Source: Candidatus Bipolaricaulota bacterium (lineage in GTDB: Bacteria; Bipolaricaulota; Bipolaricaulia; RBG-16-55-9; DRXL01). From it: a DNA stretch of 64,000 nucleotides. Position numbers and translations under genes: made by a program. Within the stretch, counting starts at the first letter, position 1, and each line of letters starts with the position of its first letter. The stretch spans positions 1 through 64,000 of the forward strand of contig JANXAU010000040.1 in the NCBI GenBank assembly GCA_025061735.1, written 5' to 3'. A model generated the notes under the pieces. It was given only the letters and a program-made list of their open reading frames with translations, had not been told where the DNA came from and made no database searches. Positions 56,217 to 64,000 of this stretch are shown piece by piece.

Positions 56217-58478
56217 ATGGCCGAAAAGAATCTGGTGATCGTCGAATCTCCGGCGAAGGCCCGGACGATTGAGAAGTACTTGGGCCAAGATTTCACCGTG
56301 CTCTCGACGATGGGGCACGTGCGCGATCTGCCCAAACACCGATTCGGCGTCAATATCCAAGAGGGGTTCACGCCGACGTACGAGCCGTTGCCGGAGCGCA
56401 AAGAAGCGCTCAAGAGGCTTCAGACAGCGACGAAAAAAGCCAAAGAGATCTATCTCGCTACCGATCCAGACCGCGAAGGCGAAGCGATCGCGTGGCACGT
56501 CAAAGAGGCGCTCAAGCTCAAACAGATCCAACGGATTGAGTTCAACGAGATCACCAAGGAGGCCGTGCGACGCGCGCTGGAGCACCCCCGTGAGATTGAC
56601 ATGCAGCGCGTCGAAGCCCAACAAGCTCGGCGTATCTTGGATCGCATCGTCGGGTATATGCTCAGCCCGCTCATCTCAAAAAAGATTCGGAGTCGGCTGT
56701 CGGCCGGGCGTGTCCAGTCGGTCGCCGTCAGACTGATCTGTGAGCGCGAGCGCGAGATCCAAAACTTCGTCCCCGAAGAGTACTGGTCCATCACCGCCAC
56801 GCTCACGCCCCAAGGGGAATCACGCCCCTTCGACGCCAAGCTCTACAAGCGCACCAACGGCGAAGAGAAGCTCAAGATCTCCAACGGTGAGCAGGCCCAA
56901 CAGATTTTGAAAGAGCTAGAGGGCGCTACGTATAGGGTACTCAAGGTTGAAGAGAAGGAACAGCGCCGTCACGCACCCTTGCCCTTCACGACAAGCACGC
57001 TACAACAAGAAGCCTCTAAGAAATTGGGCTTCTCTACGAAGAAGACGATGTCCATCGCGCAGCAGCTCTACGAGGGCGTCGAGCTGGGAGCCGAAGGCGC
57101 GACGGGCTTGATCACCTACATGCGCACCGACTCTACGCGCATCTCTGAAGAAGCACAAACGATGGCGCGCGCGTTCATCGCGTCCAAATACGGCAAAGAG
57201 TACGTGCACACCGGCGAGGTCCGCAGAGCCAAAAAATCCAACATCCAAGACGCTCACGAAGCGATCCGTCCTACGGTCGTCACGCGCCTGCCCGAAGAGG
57301 TCGCCGACTACTTGACCCCCGATCAGCTCAAGCTCTACAGACTCATCTGGCAGCGCTTTGTCGCCAGTCAAATGGCTTCAGCGGTCTTCGACGTCGTCTC
57401 GGTGGAGATCCAAGGGGGAGAGTATCTCTTTCGCGCCAGCGGCTCGGTGCTGAAATTCCCGGGATGGCTGGCCGTCTACGAAGAGGCCCGCGACGAAGAC
57501 AGACCCAGCGACGATGAAGAGACCACCGGTCAACTGCCCCCCTTGCGCGAGCAGCAGCTCTTAGACTTAGTTCAGCTTACGCCCAAGCAGCACTTCACCG
57601 AGCCGCCGCCGCGCTACACCGAAGCCACGCTCGTCAAAGCGCTAGAAGAGAACGGGATCGGACGCCCTAGCACTTATGCTCCTACCATCTCGACGATCTT
57701 AGAACGCGGGTACGTCAAACTAGAGAAGCGTCGGTTTGTGCCAACCGAACTGGGCTTTTTAGTGACCGACGCGCTGGTGAAGCACTTCCCCAAGGTCGTA
57801 GACGTGGGCTTTACGGCACTGATCGAAGAAGAGCTGGACAAGATCGAAGAGGGCCAGCTCGACCGGATTACTGTTTTACAAGACTTTTACAGAGAATTTG
57901 CGAGCGCCTACGAGAAGGCCAAAGCCGAGATGGAATCTCTCAAGCCCCCGCCCATCGAGACCGACGAGAGCTGTCCAGAGTGCGGGAAGAGATTGGTGAT
58001 TCGCACAGGGCGCTATGGGCGGTTCTATTCGTGTTCGGGCTTCCCCAAGTGCCGCTACACGCGCCCGCTCGAGACAGAGACGAAAGCCGACGAGATGCCC
58101 CAAGCGAATGAGACGAAGTCTTGCCCCAAGTGCAGCGCGCCGATGGCGCTGCGGCGCGGGCGCTACGGGCCGTTCTACGGCTGCACGCGCTACCCCGACT
58201 GCGACGGGATCGTCAACCTCGAGCGCGCGCGCGAAGAATCTCCGGTGCGCTGCCCCAAGTGCAACGGCGCTCTGGTGAAGCGCTACGCGCGCAAGGGGGG
58301 ACGGAGCTTCTGGGGCTGTGAAAATTACCCAAACTGTGATTTCACCGTTAATCAGACGCCCGTCAAGCCCTGCCCCGTCTGCAAAGAGGGGGTTTTGGTC
58401 GAGGGGGCAGAAGGAGAACTGATTTGCAGCAACAAGCAGTGTGAACACCGCGAGAGCGTTACGCCGGTAGCTGTATAA
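56217..58478 (+). CDS. topA: DNA topoisomerase I
   Basis: VIVESPAKARTIEKYL, ATDPDREGEAIAWH, active-site GLITYMRTDSTRIS, C-terminal Cys4 zinc ribbons. Confidence 0.97.
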   Translation: MAEKNLVIVESPAKARTIEKYLGQDFTVLSTMGHVRDLPKHRFGVNIQEGFTPTYEPLPERKEALKRLQTATKKAKEIYLATDPDREGEAIAWHVKEALKLKQIQRIEFNEITKEAVRRALEHPREIDMQRVEAQQARRILDRIVGYMLSPLISKKIRSRLSAGRVQSVAVRLICEREREIQNFVPEEYWSITATLTPQGESRPFDAKLYKRTNGEEKLKISNGEQAQQILKELEGATYRVLKVEEKEQRRHAPLPFTTSTLQQEASKKLGFSTKKTMSIAQQLYEGVELGAEGATGLITYMRTDSTRISEEAQTMARAFIASKYGKEYVHTGEVRRAKKSNIQDAHEAIRPTVVTRLPEEVADYLTPDQLKLYRLIWQRFVASQMASAVFDVVSVEIQGGEYLFRASGSVLKFPGWLAVYEEARDEDRPSDDEETTGQLPPLREQQLLDLVQLTPKQHFTEPPPRYTEATLVKALEENGIGRPSTYAPTISTILERGYVKLEKRRFVPTELGFLVTDALVKHFPKVVDVGFTALIEEELDKIEEGQLDRITVLQDFYREFASAYEKAKAEMESLKPPPIETDESCPECGKRLVIRTGRYGRFYSCSGFPKCRYTRPLETETKADEMPQANETKSCPKCSAPMALRRGRYGPFYGCTRYPDCDGIVNLERAREESPVRCPKCNGALVKRYARKGGRSFWGCENYPNCDFTVNQTPVKPCPVCKEGVLVEGAEGELICSNKQCEHRESVTPVAV

Positions 58479-58501
58479 AAGACCAAAGGAGGTTCGCCAC
58501 G

Positions 58502-59449
58502 ATGCTGCGCGCTTTGACACTCTTTGGATGTCTCGTAGCCCTGACGGTTTCGGTGGCGAGTCCGCAATCGGTCGTGCGGATTCTCAGCCCGCAGAGCACG
58601 ATCTTCTCGTTGGACTTCAGCCCCGACGGCCGATGGGTGGCCGCCGGGTGTGGCAACGGGACGGCTTGGATCTGGGAGGTCTCAACGGGAAGGCCTGTGA
58701 GAGTGCTCAACGAGAGCTTGGGCACGGTCTTCGCGCTCGCGTTCAGCCCCGACAGCCAGAGACTGCTCACGGCCAACGGCGACAGCAACGTGGGCTATCT
58801 GTGGGACATAGAGAGCGGGCGCGCGCTCCTGAAGCTAGAGGGCCACGAAGGCTGGGTGCACGCCGCGGCGTACAGCCGCGACGGCAGAGTCTTAGTAACT
58901 GGCTCGGAAGACCGCACGATCCGAGTCTGGGATGCGACTAACGGGCGTCTGATCAGAATTCTCACGGGGCATCGCAACACGGTCTTCGGGCTGGCGATCA
59001 GTCCCGACAGCCAGATCATCGCGTCAGCGGGGGGCGACGGCGAGGTGCGCCTGTGGGCGGTCTCCGACGGCACGCTGTTGGGCGTGCTGCCGGTGCGGGT
59101 CAATGCCGTCTTTGCCGTCTCGTTCAGCCCCGACGGGAAGAAGCTCGCGGCGATCAGCGGCGACGGCGTGGTGAGGGTTTGGGACGTAGCTTCTCAGAAG
59201 TTAATTCTCTCGCTGGCGGGGCATCGTGGGCGCAGCCACGGCGTGCGCTTCCATCCCGATGGGAAGCGCCTAGCTTCCAGCAGCATGGACTGGACGGTCA
59301 AACTCTGGGACATCGAGAAGGGACAAGAGCTGAACGTCTTCACCGAGCACAAGGAGTTTGTGCTGGCGGTGGGCTTCAGTCCCGACGGCAAGCTCTTGGC
59401 GTCGGGCGGCGGGGACTTTCAGCTCATCTTGAGAGCGCTGGAGAAGTGA
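58502..59449 (+). CDS. Exported WD40-repeat beta-propeller protein
   Basis: Signal peptide; about seven FSPDG...VRVWD repeats. Confidence 0.92.
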   Translation: MLRALTLFGCLVALTVSVASPQSVVRILSPQSTIFSLDFSPDGRWVAAGCGNGTAWIWEVSTGRPVRVLNESLGTVFALAFSPDSQRLLTANGDSNVGYLWDIESGRALLKLEGHEGWVHAAAYSRDGRVLVTGSEDRTIRVWDATNGRLIRILTGHRNTVFGLAISPDSQIIASAGGDGEVRLWAVSDGTLLGVLPVRVNAVFAVSFSPDGKKLAAISGDGVVRVWDVASQKLILSLAGHRGRSHGVRFHPDGKRLASSSMDWTVKLWDIEKGQELNVFTEHKEFVLAVGFSPDGKLLASGGGDFQLILRALEK

Positions 59450-59458
59450 GCGTTGTTG

Positions 59459-60448
59459 ATGAGCGTCGTCGGCTACGGAGCAGCGATCCCGCGCAAGCGC
59501 ATCTCGCTTGCGGAGATCAATCGGGCGTGGGGGCGCGCGGGAGGCCGCGGCGAGCGAGCCGTCGCCGCTTCTGACGAAGACGTCGTTACGCTCAGCGTCA
59601 CAGCTGCGCGACGGGCGTTGGCTCATGCGAAGATTCCGCCGACAGAGTTAGGCGCAATCTACGCGTGTAGCGTCTCGCTGGGCTACGGGGAGCACACGCT
59701 GGCGGGCAGCGTCGCGTTGGCGCTGGGTGCTGAAGGCCCGGTGACGCTCTGCGATTTGGGGCTTTCGACGCGCTCGGTCACGTCAGCCATTCAGTGTTGC
59801 GTCGATGCGATCCGGTCTGGGCGTATCGTCTATGGACTGGTCGTCGCCGGGGATGTTCTGCCGGCCAAGCCGGGTTCGGAGTCTGAGCTGAGCAGCGGCG
59901 CTGGAGCTGCTGCTCTCGTCTTGGGAAGCGGCCCCGGTGTAGCTGAGCTGGAAGGATTCGGTTCGCACGCGGAGGGCTTCATCGGGCGTTATCGTCCGGA
60001 GGGAGATTTTCCCCAGATGGACGACGAGCGCTTCGTCTTTCAGCAGGGGGTTGCGGTGCACGTGGCCCACGCGCTGCGCCGGCTGCTGGAGCGCACGGGG
60101 CTGAAGACAGATGCCTTCGCGCGCGCGGTCTTTGGCGCGCCGGAGCCGCGCTGGGGAGCGCGAGTCGCGCCCAAGTTGGGGCTGTCTGAAAGAGTCTTCA
60201 CGCTGAGCGGGGAGATCGGCTCGGCGGGCTGCGCGATGCTCTTGCTCGATCTCATCGGCGCTTTGGAGCAGAGCCAGCCCAACGAGAAGATTCTCGTGAT
60301 CTCGTGGGGGCCGGGGGGCAGCGACGCGCTGGCGCTCACGGTGCGCGAACGCTCGCTCTCGCTACCAACGGTCGCCGAACAAGTAGCTCACAAAGAGCTG
60401 ATCACGTACCCGGAGTATCTGCGAGCGATGAGGCTCTTGGGAGGTTGA
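59459..60448 (+). CDS. Archaeal-type HMG-CoA synthase-like protein, probably catalytically inactive for HMG-CoA synthesis
   Basis: MSVVGYGAAIPRKRISLAEINRAWG N-terminus and overall thiolase-fold pattern of archaeal HMGCS; adjacent DUF35 and thiolase; catalytic motifs altered (see finding). Confidence 0.8.
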   Translation: MSVVGYGAAIPRKRISLAEINRAWGRAGGRGERAVAASDEDVVTLSVTAARRALAHAKIPPTELGAIYACSVSLGYGEHTLAGSVALALGAEGPVTLCDLGLSTRSVTSAIQCCVDAIRSGRIVYGLVVAGDVLPAKPGSESELSSGAGAAALVLGSGPGVAELEGFGSHAEGFIGRYRPEGDFPQMDDERFVFQQGVAVHVAHALRRLLERTGLKTDAFARAVFGAPEPRWGARVAPKLGLSERVFTLSGEIGSAGCAMLLLDLIGALEQSQPNEKILVISWGPGGSDALALTVRERSLSLPTVAEQVAHKELITYPEYLRAMRLLGG

Positions 60449-60450
60449 CG

Positions 60451-60840
60451 ATGCACACGCCGCCCGTCTGGAGAATTGCGCGGGAGAACGCGCGCCTGAT
60501 CGGCTATCGCTGTCGGCGCTGCGGGTTTGTAGAGTTCCCTGAGCCGAGAAAGACGTGCAAGCGCTGTCGGGCGCCCGCGGAGTTTGAAGAGATCTCGATG
60601 GGCACGCGCGGGAAGATCGTCTCATTTGTGGTGCAGCATCGTCTGCCGGAGGGGTTTGAGACGCCGCTGCCCTTAGCCGTGATAGACTTAGAGAACGGAG
60701 CGCGGGTGTATGGTCAGATCGTGGAGTGCAAGCCCGAAGAACTGACAGTGGGCTTAGAAGTCGAAGCAGATTTCAGGGTCTTTTATGACGATGCGGGCTT
60801 GCGCGTCTATTCATATAAGTTTCACCCAGTGCGAGGCTGA
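60451..60840 (+). CDS. DUF35/OB-fold zinc-ribbon acyl-CoA-binding protein
   Basis: YRCRRCGFVEFPEPRKTCKRCRAP zinc ribbon plus OB-fold GKIVSFVVQHRLPEGFETPLPLAVIDLENGARVYGQI. Confidence 0.9.
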   Translation: MHTPPVWRIARENARLIGYRCRRCGFVEFPEPRKTCKRCRAPAEFEEISMGTRGKIVSFVVQHRLPEGFETPLPLAVIDLENGARVYGQIVECKPEELTVGLEVEADFRVFYDDAGLRVYSYKFHPVRG

Positions 60841-60843
60841 ACG

Positions 60844-62013
60844 ATGGCTCAGCATAGCTTGCGCAACAAAGTAGCGATCATCGGCGCGGGGATGATCAAG
60901 TTCGGTGAGCTGTTTGACAAGAGCTTCGAGACGATGATCGAAGAGGCCTATCTGAACGCTCTGAAGAGCGTAGACAAGGGTCTAGATCCCAAGGAGATCG
61001 AGGCGGCGTGGCTGGGCACGCTCTACCCGCCCCAAGGGAATTCAGGGGTCTTGCTCTCGTTCGCTACGGGGCTGTTTGGCATCCCCGTCACGCGTGTCGA
61101 GAACGCGTGCGCAACGGGCAGCGACGCGTTCCGCAACGCGTGTTTTGCCGTAGCGTTGGGTCTGTATGACGTGGCGCTCGTCGTCGGCGTGGAGAAGATG
61201 CGCGACGACGGCGGCGGGCTGATCCAACGGACGGCCGTGAAGCAGCTCTGGGGCGGGCGCGGCGTCACGATGCCGGCCTTCTTCGGCCTGCACGCAACGG
61301 CCTATATGCACAAGTATAAAATCTCCCGCGAAGAGATCGCGCTGGTCAGCGTGAAGAACCATCGCAACGGCGCGCTCTATCCCTACGCGCACTATCGCTT
61401 CGAGTGCTCGGTCGAAGACGTGCTCAAAGCGCCCTATATCTCGTATCCCTTGGGATTATATGACTGCTGCCCGGTCACCGACGGGGCGGCGGCTGTGCTG
61501 ATCTGCCGTGCCGAGCTGGCTTCTCAATACACCGACAAGCCCGTCTTCGTCTTGGGGTCGGGCCTGGCGACCGAGACGTTCTTTCGCGGCGGGGATCTGA
61601 CGAGCTTCCCGGCTACGCGATACGCTGCTCAACAAGCCTACGAGATGGCCGGCGTCAGCCCAGACGATATTGACGTCGCCGAGATTCACGACTGCTTCAG
61701 CATCACCGAGCTGATCAGCTACGAAGACTTGGGCTTTGCCCCTCCAGGGCAGGGAATCGCTCTTTTGAAAGAGGGGATCGTTCAACTCGAAGGCTCCAAG
61801 CCCATCAATCCCAGCGGAGGTCTCTTAGCCAAGGGGCATCCCATCGGCGCGACGGGCGTCGCTCAGATCGTCGAACTCTTTGAGCAACTGCGCGGGCAGG
61901 CCGGCCCCGTCCAAGTGAAGAACAATCCCCAACTAGCCCTGCAGCACAACATCGGGATCGGGCGGACGGCTACGGGGTCGGTAAGCTGCGTTCATATCTT
62001 AGGGCGGGGCTGA
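60844..62013 (+). CDS. Thiolase (SCP2/archaeal acetoacetyl-CoA thiolase type)
   Basis: VENACATGSDAFRNA (catalytic Cys), AEIHDCFSITEL, NPSGGLLAKGHPIGATG. Confidence 0.92.
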   Translation: MAQHSLRNKVAIIGAGMIKFGELFDKSFETMIEEAYLNALKSVDKGLDPKEIEAAWLGTLYPPQGNSGVLLSFATGLFGIPVTRVENACATGSDAFRNACFAVALGLYDVALVVGVEKMRDDGGGLIQRTAVKQLWGGRGVTMPAFFGLHATAYMHKYKISREEIALVSVKNHRNGALYPYAHYRFECSVEDVLKAPYISYPLGLYDCCPVTDGAAAVLICRAELASQYTDKPVFVLGSGLATETFFRGGDLTSFPATRYAAQQAYEMAGVSPDDIDVAEIHDCFSITELISYEDLGFAPPGQGIALLKEGIVQLEGSKPINPSGGLLAKGHPIGATGVAQIVELFEQLRGQAGPVQVKNNPQLALQHNIGIGRTATGSVSCVHILGRG

Positions 62014-62406
62014 GCGCGAGACGATCAGCTTCAGTCTATATTCTTTGGGGTTGAGGCGGCAGCGCGTGCACGGCCTAGGCTCTAGATCGAGATAGCGCAC
62101 CCGATAGCCCGCGTACTCCAACTCCGTAGGCGCTAGCATCGAATTGAGCGTCATCTGGGCTGGGGAAGCGCTCTGTGTTTGGAGTTCGAGTTCGACTTGA
62201 GCGTTGCCCTCCCAGACGCAGACGACATCGATGGGGCAGCGAGAGTCTTCTATCACCCTCACGAATCTCACGCTCAATCTCTCGATCTGCACACTATGCT
62301 CTACTCTCACCCAGAACGGCTCGTCGAGCTTGAACAGGGCCGTCGCGGGCTGCACGCACCCCGTGAATGTCATCAACGCTACGATCAGAAGGCTCAAACG
62401 AGTCAT
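61999..62406 (-). CDS. Lipoprotein of unknown function
   Basis: Lipobox MTRLSLLIVALMTFTGC; SRCPIDVVCVWEGNAQVELEL motif; start refined to 62406. Confidence 0.65.
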   Translation of the reverse strand: MTRLSLLIVALMTFTGCVQPATALFKLDEPFWVRVEHSVQIERLSVRFVRVIEDSRCPIDVVCVWEGNAQVELELQTQSASPAQMTLNSMLAPTELEYAGYRVRYLDLEPRPCTRCRLNPKEYRLKLIVSRSAPP

Positions 62407-62527
62407 CTGTCTCTTCTCCCCATCCCAGAGTTGTCTTGATCTCATGACCGACTCCGGCACGTCTGCGGACGCGCCTCTGCGATTGTACTCCAAAGATCAG
62501 CTAGAATGCCACTAGAGGTGATGGCCA

Positions 62528-62629
62528 ATGGTGCTGCGTCATCGGATATCGAAGATCGGGCTGCTGATGCTGATCTACAGCGTCCCGATGCTCTTGTTGG
62601 CGTTGGTGGCCTCGTGGGCGCGTTGGTAG
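62528..62629 (+). CDS. Small single-TM protein, 33 aa (not in ORF track)
   Basis: MVLRHRISKIGLLMLIYSVPMLLLALVASWARW*; GAGGTG Shine-Dalgarno-like sequence 7 nt upstream. Confidence 0.4.
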   Translation: MVLRHRISKIGLLMLIYSVPMLLLALVASWARW

Positions 62630-62631
62630 AG

Positions 62632-64000
62632 CTAATAGACCCAAGGCCCCCCCGGCCCCTGATCCAGCCCAAACTCCGGATTGGGCGCATTCTCCCACCA
62701 GTCGGGCCACTCGTTCGACGCCCAGAAGCTCCCTGGCGCGATCTCATACGGCCCGTAAAGTTCTCGCTGACCGTTCTGGAGGATCTCGATCTGCGCCCGC
62801 ACCGGACGCGCCGCCCCGCGCGCGTTGATCGCTATCAGATAGGGCACAAACGGATAGTGTCGCTCGTTCAGAGAATAACGCTCCATACGCTCAGACTCTA
62901 AGAAGACGCCCCATTGCTCTTCAGACGGATCGCGCTTGGCACTCACCCACCGATACCCAACCCCCGGATGAAACTCCAACATCATCAGATCTACTTCAGC
63001 GTCGCCCTCCCACCTCAACGTCACTTCTAACGTCGTGTTCAGCTCCAGCGTCAGCTCGGCCGTCTCCCCCGCTCGCACGGTGATCTCCCCCCGCGCGCTT
63101 ACCCTATTAGCAAGACGATACCCGTACCAAGCCGCATCTCCCCCCGAGACGAGCACTTCATACGTCCCCGGCTCGATCGCGACAAATCTAGCAGTCCCCG
63201 AAAAGTCCGTCTGGGCAAAGTACTTCTCGGTCTTCTGCTGGCGCAGGATCACGTCTACGGCAGGGATGCCTACAGGCTCGTCGTCTTCGGTGATCTGGCC
63301 GTCACGGTTGGTATCGGCGCGATTGCGCGTCACGACTCTGATCAGCGCGACGCCGCCGTCGTCGGGGAGCGTGGTCGTCTGGACGGCGCGGGCTAGGTTG
63401 ATCCTGCCCCAGCCCGTCTGAGGATCGAACCCGCGCGCTTCGATGTCGTCGGCGGTCTCTTCTAAGACTTTACGAATCTGATAGTGCGTCGCGTGCGGGA
63501 AGAGCTGCTTGAGCAGCGCCGCGCCCCCGGAGACGTGCGGTGCGGCCATCGAAGTCCCGTCGAAGTACTCATAGAGCTTGGGCGCTCCCGTGCCGGTCTC
63601 CTCGACCCAGCGCGGAATTGCCGAGAGCACGAGTTCTCCAGGAGCCGAGACCGAGATCGCCGAGCCCATCGTGGAAAACTCCGCGCGACGGTCGCGCGCG
63701 TTGGTCGCGCCTACGCCGAGCACGCCGGGATAGTTCTTGGGATAGAGGACCTCGTCGAGTCCCGAATTCCCCATCGAATTGACGAAGACGGCTCTGTTTT
63801 CTATGACTAGATCTATGGCGTCTTTGAGGGTCTGGCTGTAGCCGCGCCCGCCCCAACTGTTGTTCAAGACGTGGGCCTCGTCGCCCGATTGTTCTAGACC
63901 GTCTGGGCCCAAGAGCGCCGCCCAGAGGAGACAGCGAGCGACGTTAAAGTCGCCCACATACCCAGAGCGATTCTCGTCGCTCACCAAGCGCGCGTTGAAG
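62632..64000 (-). CDS. S8 family subtilisin-like serine protease (N-terminus beyond window)
   Basis: Catalytic FDGTSMAAPHVSGGAALL; oxyanion-region VNSMGNSG; frame stays open through 64000, so the M at 63987 is probably internal. Confidence 0.9.
   Translation of the reverse strand, partial: FNARLVSDENRSGYVGDFNVARCLLWAALLGPDGLEQSGDEAHVLNNSWGGRGYSQTLKDAIDLVIENRAVFVNSMGNSGLDEVLYPKNYPGVLGVGATNARDRRAEFSTMGSAISVSAPGELVLSAIPRWVEETGTGAPKLYEYFDGTSMAAPHVSGGAALLKQLFPHATHYQIRKVLEETADDIEARGFDPQTGWGRINLARAVQTTTLPDDGGVALIRVVTRNRADTNRDGQITEDDEPVGIPAVDVILRQQKTEKYFAQTDFSGTARFVAIEPGTYEVLVSGGDAAWYGYRLANRVSARGEITVRAGETAELTLELNTTLEVTLRWEGDAEVDLMMLEFHPGVGYRWVSAKRDPSEEQWGVFLESERMERYSLNERHYPFVPYLIAINARGAARPVRAQIEILQNGQRELYGPYEIAPGSFWASNEWPDWWENAPNPEFGLDQGPGGPWVY

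Noticed and set aside
1-64000. CRISPR arrays, rRNA operons, intact insertion sequences or prophage
   Set aside because: No regularly spaced repeats, rRNA motifs, transposases or phage structural genes were recognised; the holin-like 15955..16338 protein is a common chromosomal membrane family.

Overview
Window of about 64 kb, densely packed and bacterial in character, with moderately high GC. No rRNA, CRISPR array, prophage or intact transposon was recognised. The core is housekeeping: ribF, nrnA, ispD, prmC, ftsEX, aspS, gyrA, gatB, era, recO, purD, uvrC, topA, cspA and tRNA-Ala(TGC). A TPP riboswitch precedes a thiBPQ transporter. Several modules look archaeal or thermophile in type: (1) SAM decarboxylase next to a branched-polyamine synthase (BpsA-like); (2) a 3-hydroxyacyl-CoA dehydrogenase/enoyl-CoA hydratase fusion in the archaeal domain order; (3) a HycI/HypA/mmHypB-like nickel-hydrogenase maturation cassette; (4) an archaeal-type HMG-CoA-synthase-like/DUF35/thiolase operon. 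In (4) the synthase homologue appears to have lost all three catalytic residues. The best candidates for an undescribed system are that HMGCS-like pseudoenzyme operon and a two-gene module of a PD-(D/E)XK-DGQHR fusion protein coupled to a PPP-type phosphatase (5560-7830). Other observations: two unlisted small membrane-protein ORFs, a decayed AbrB/RelE remnant, palindromic repeats read through as protein, textbook promoters positioned for leaderless mRNAs, a UvrC without its C-terminal HhH domain, an SSG MIO motif in HutH, and a G-run-rich ftsX. All family calls come from motif recognition by eye; no database search was run.
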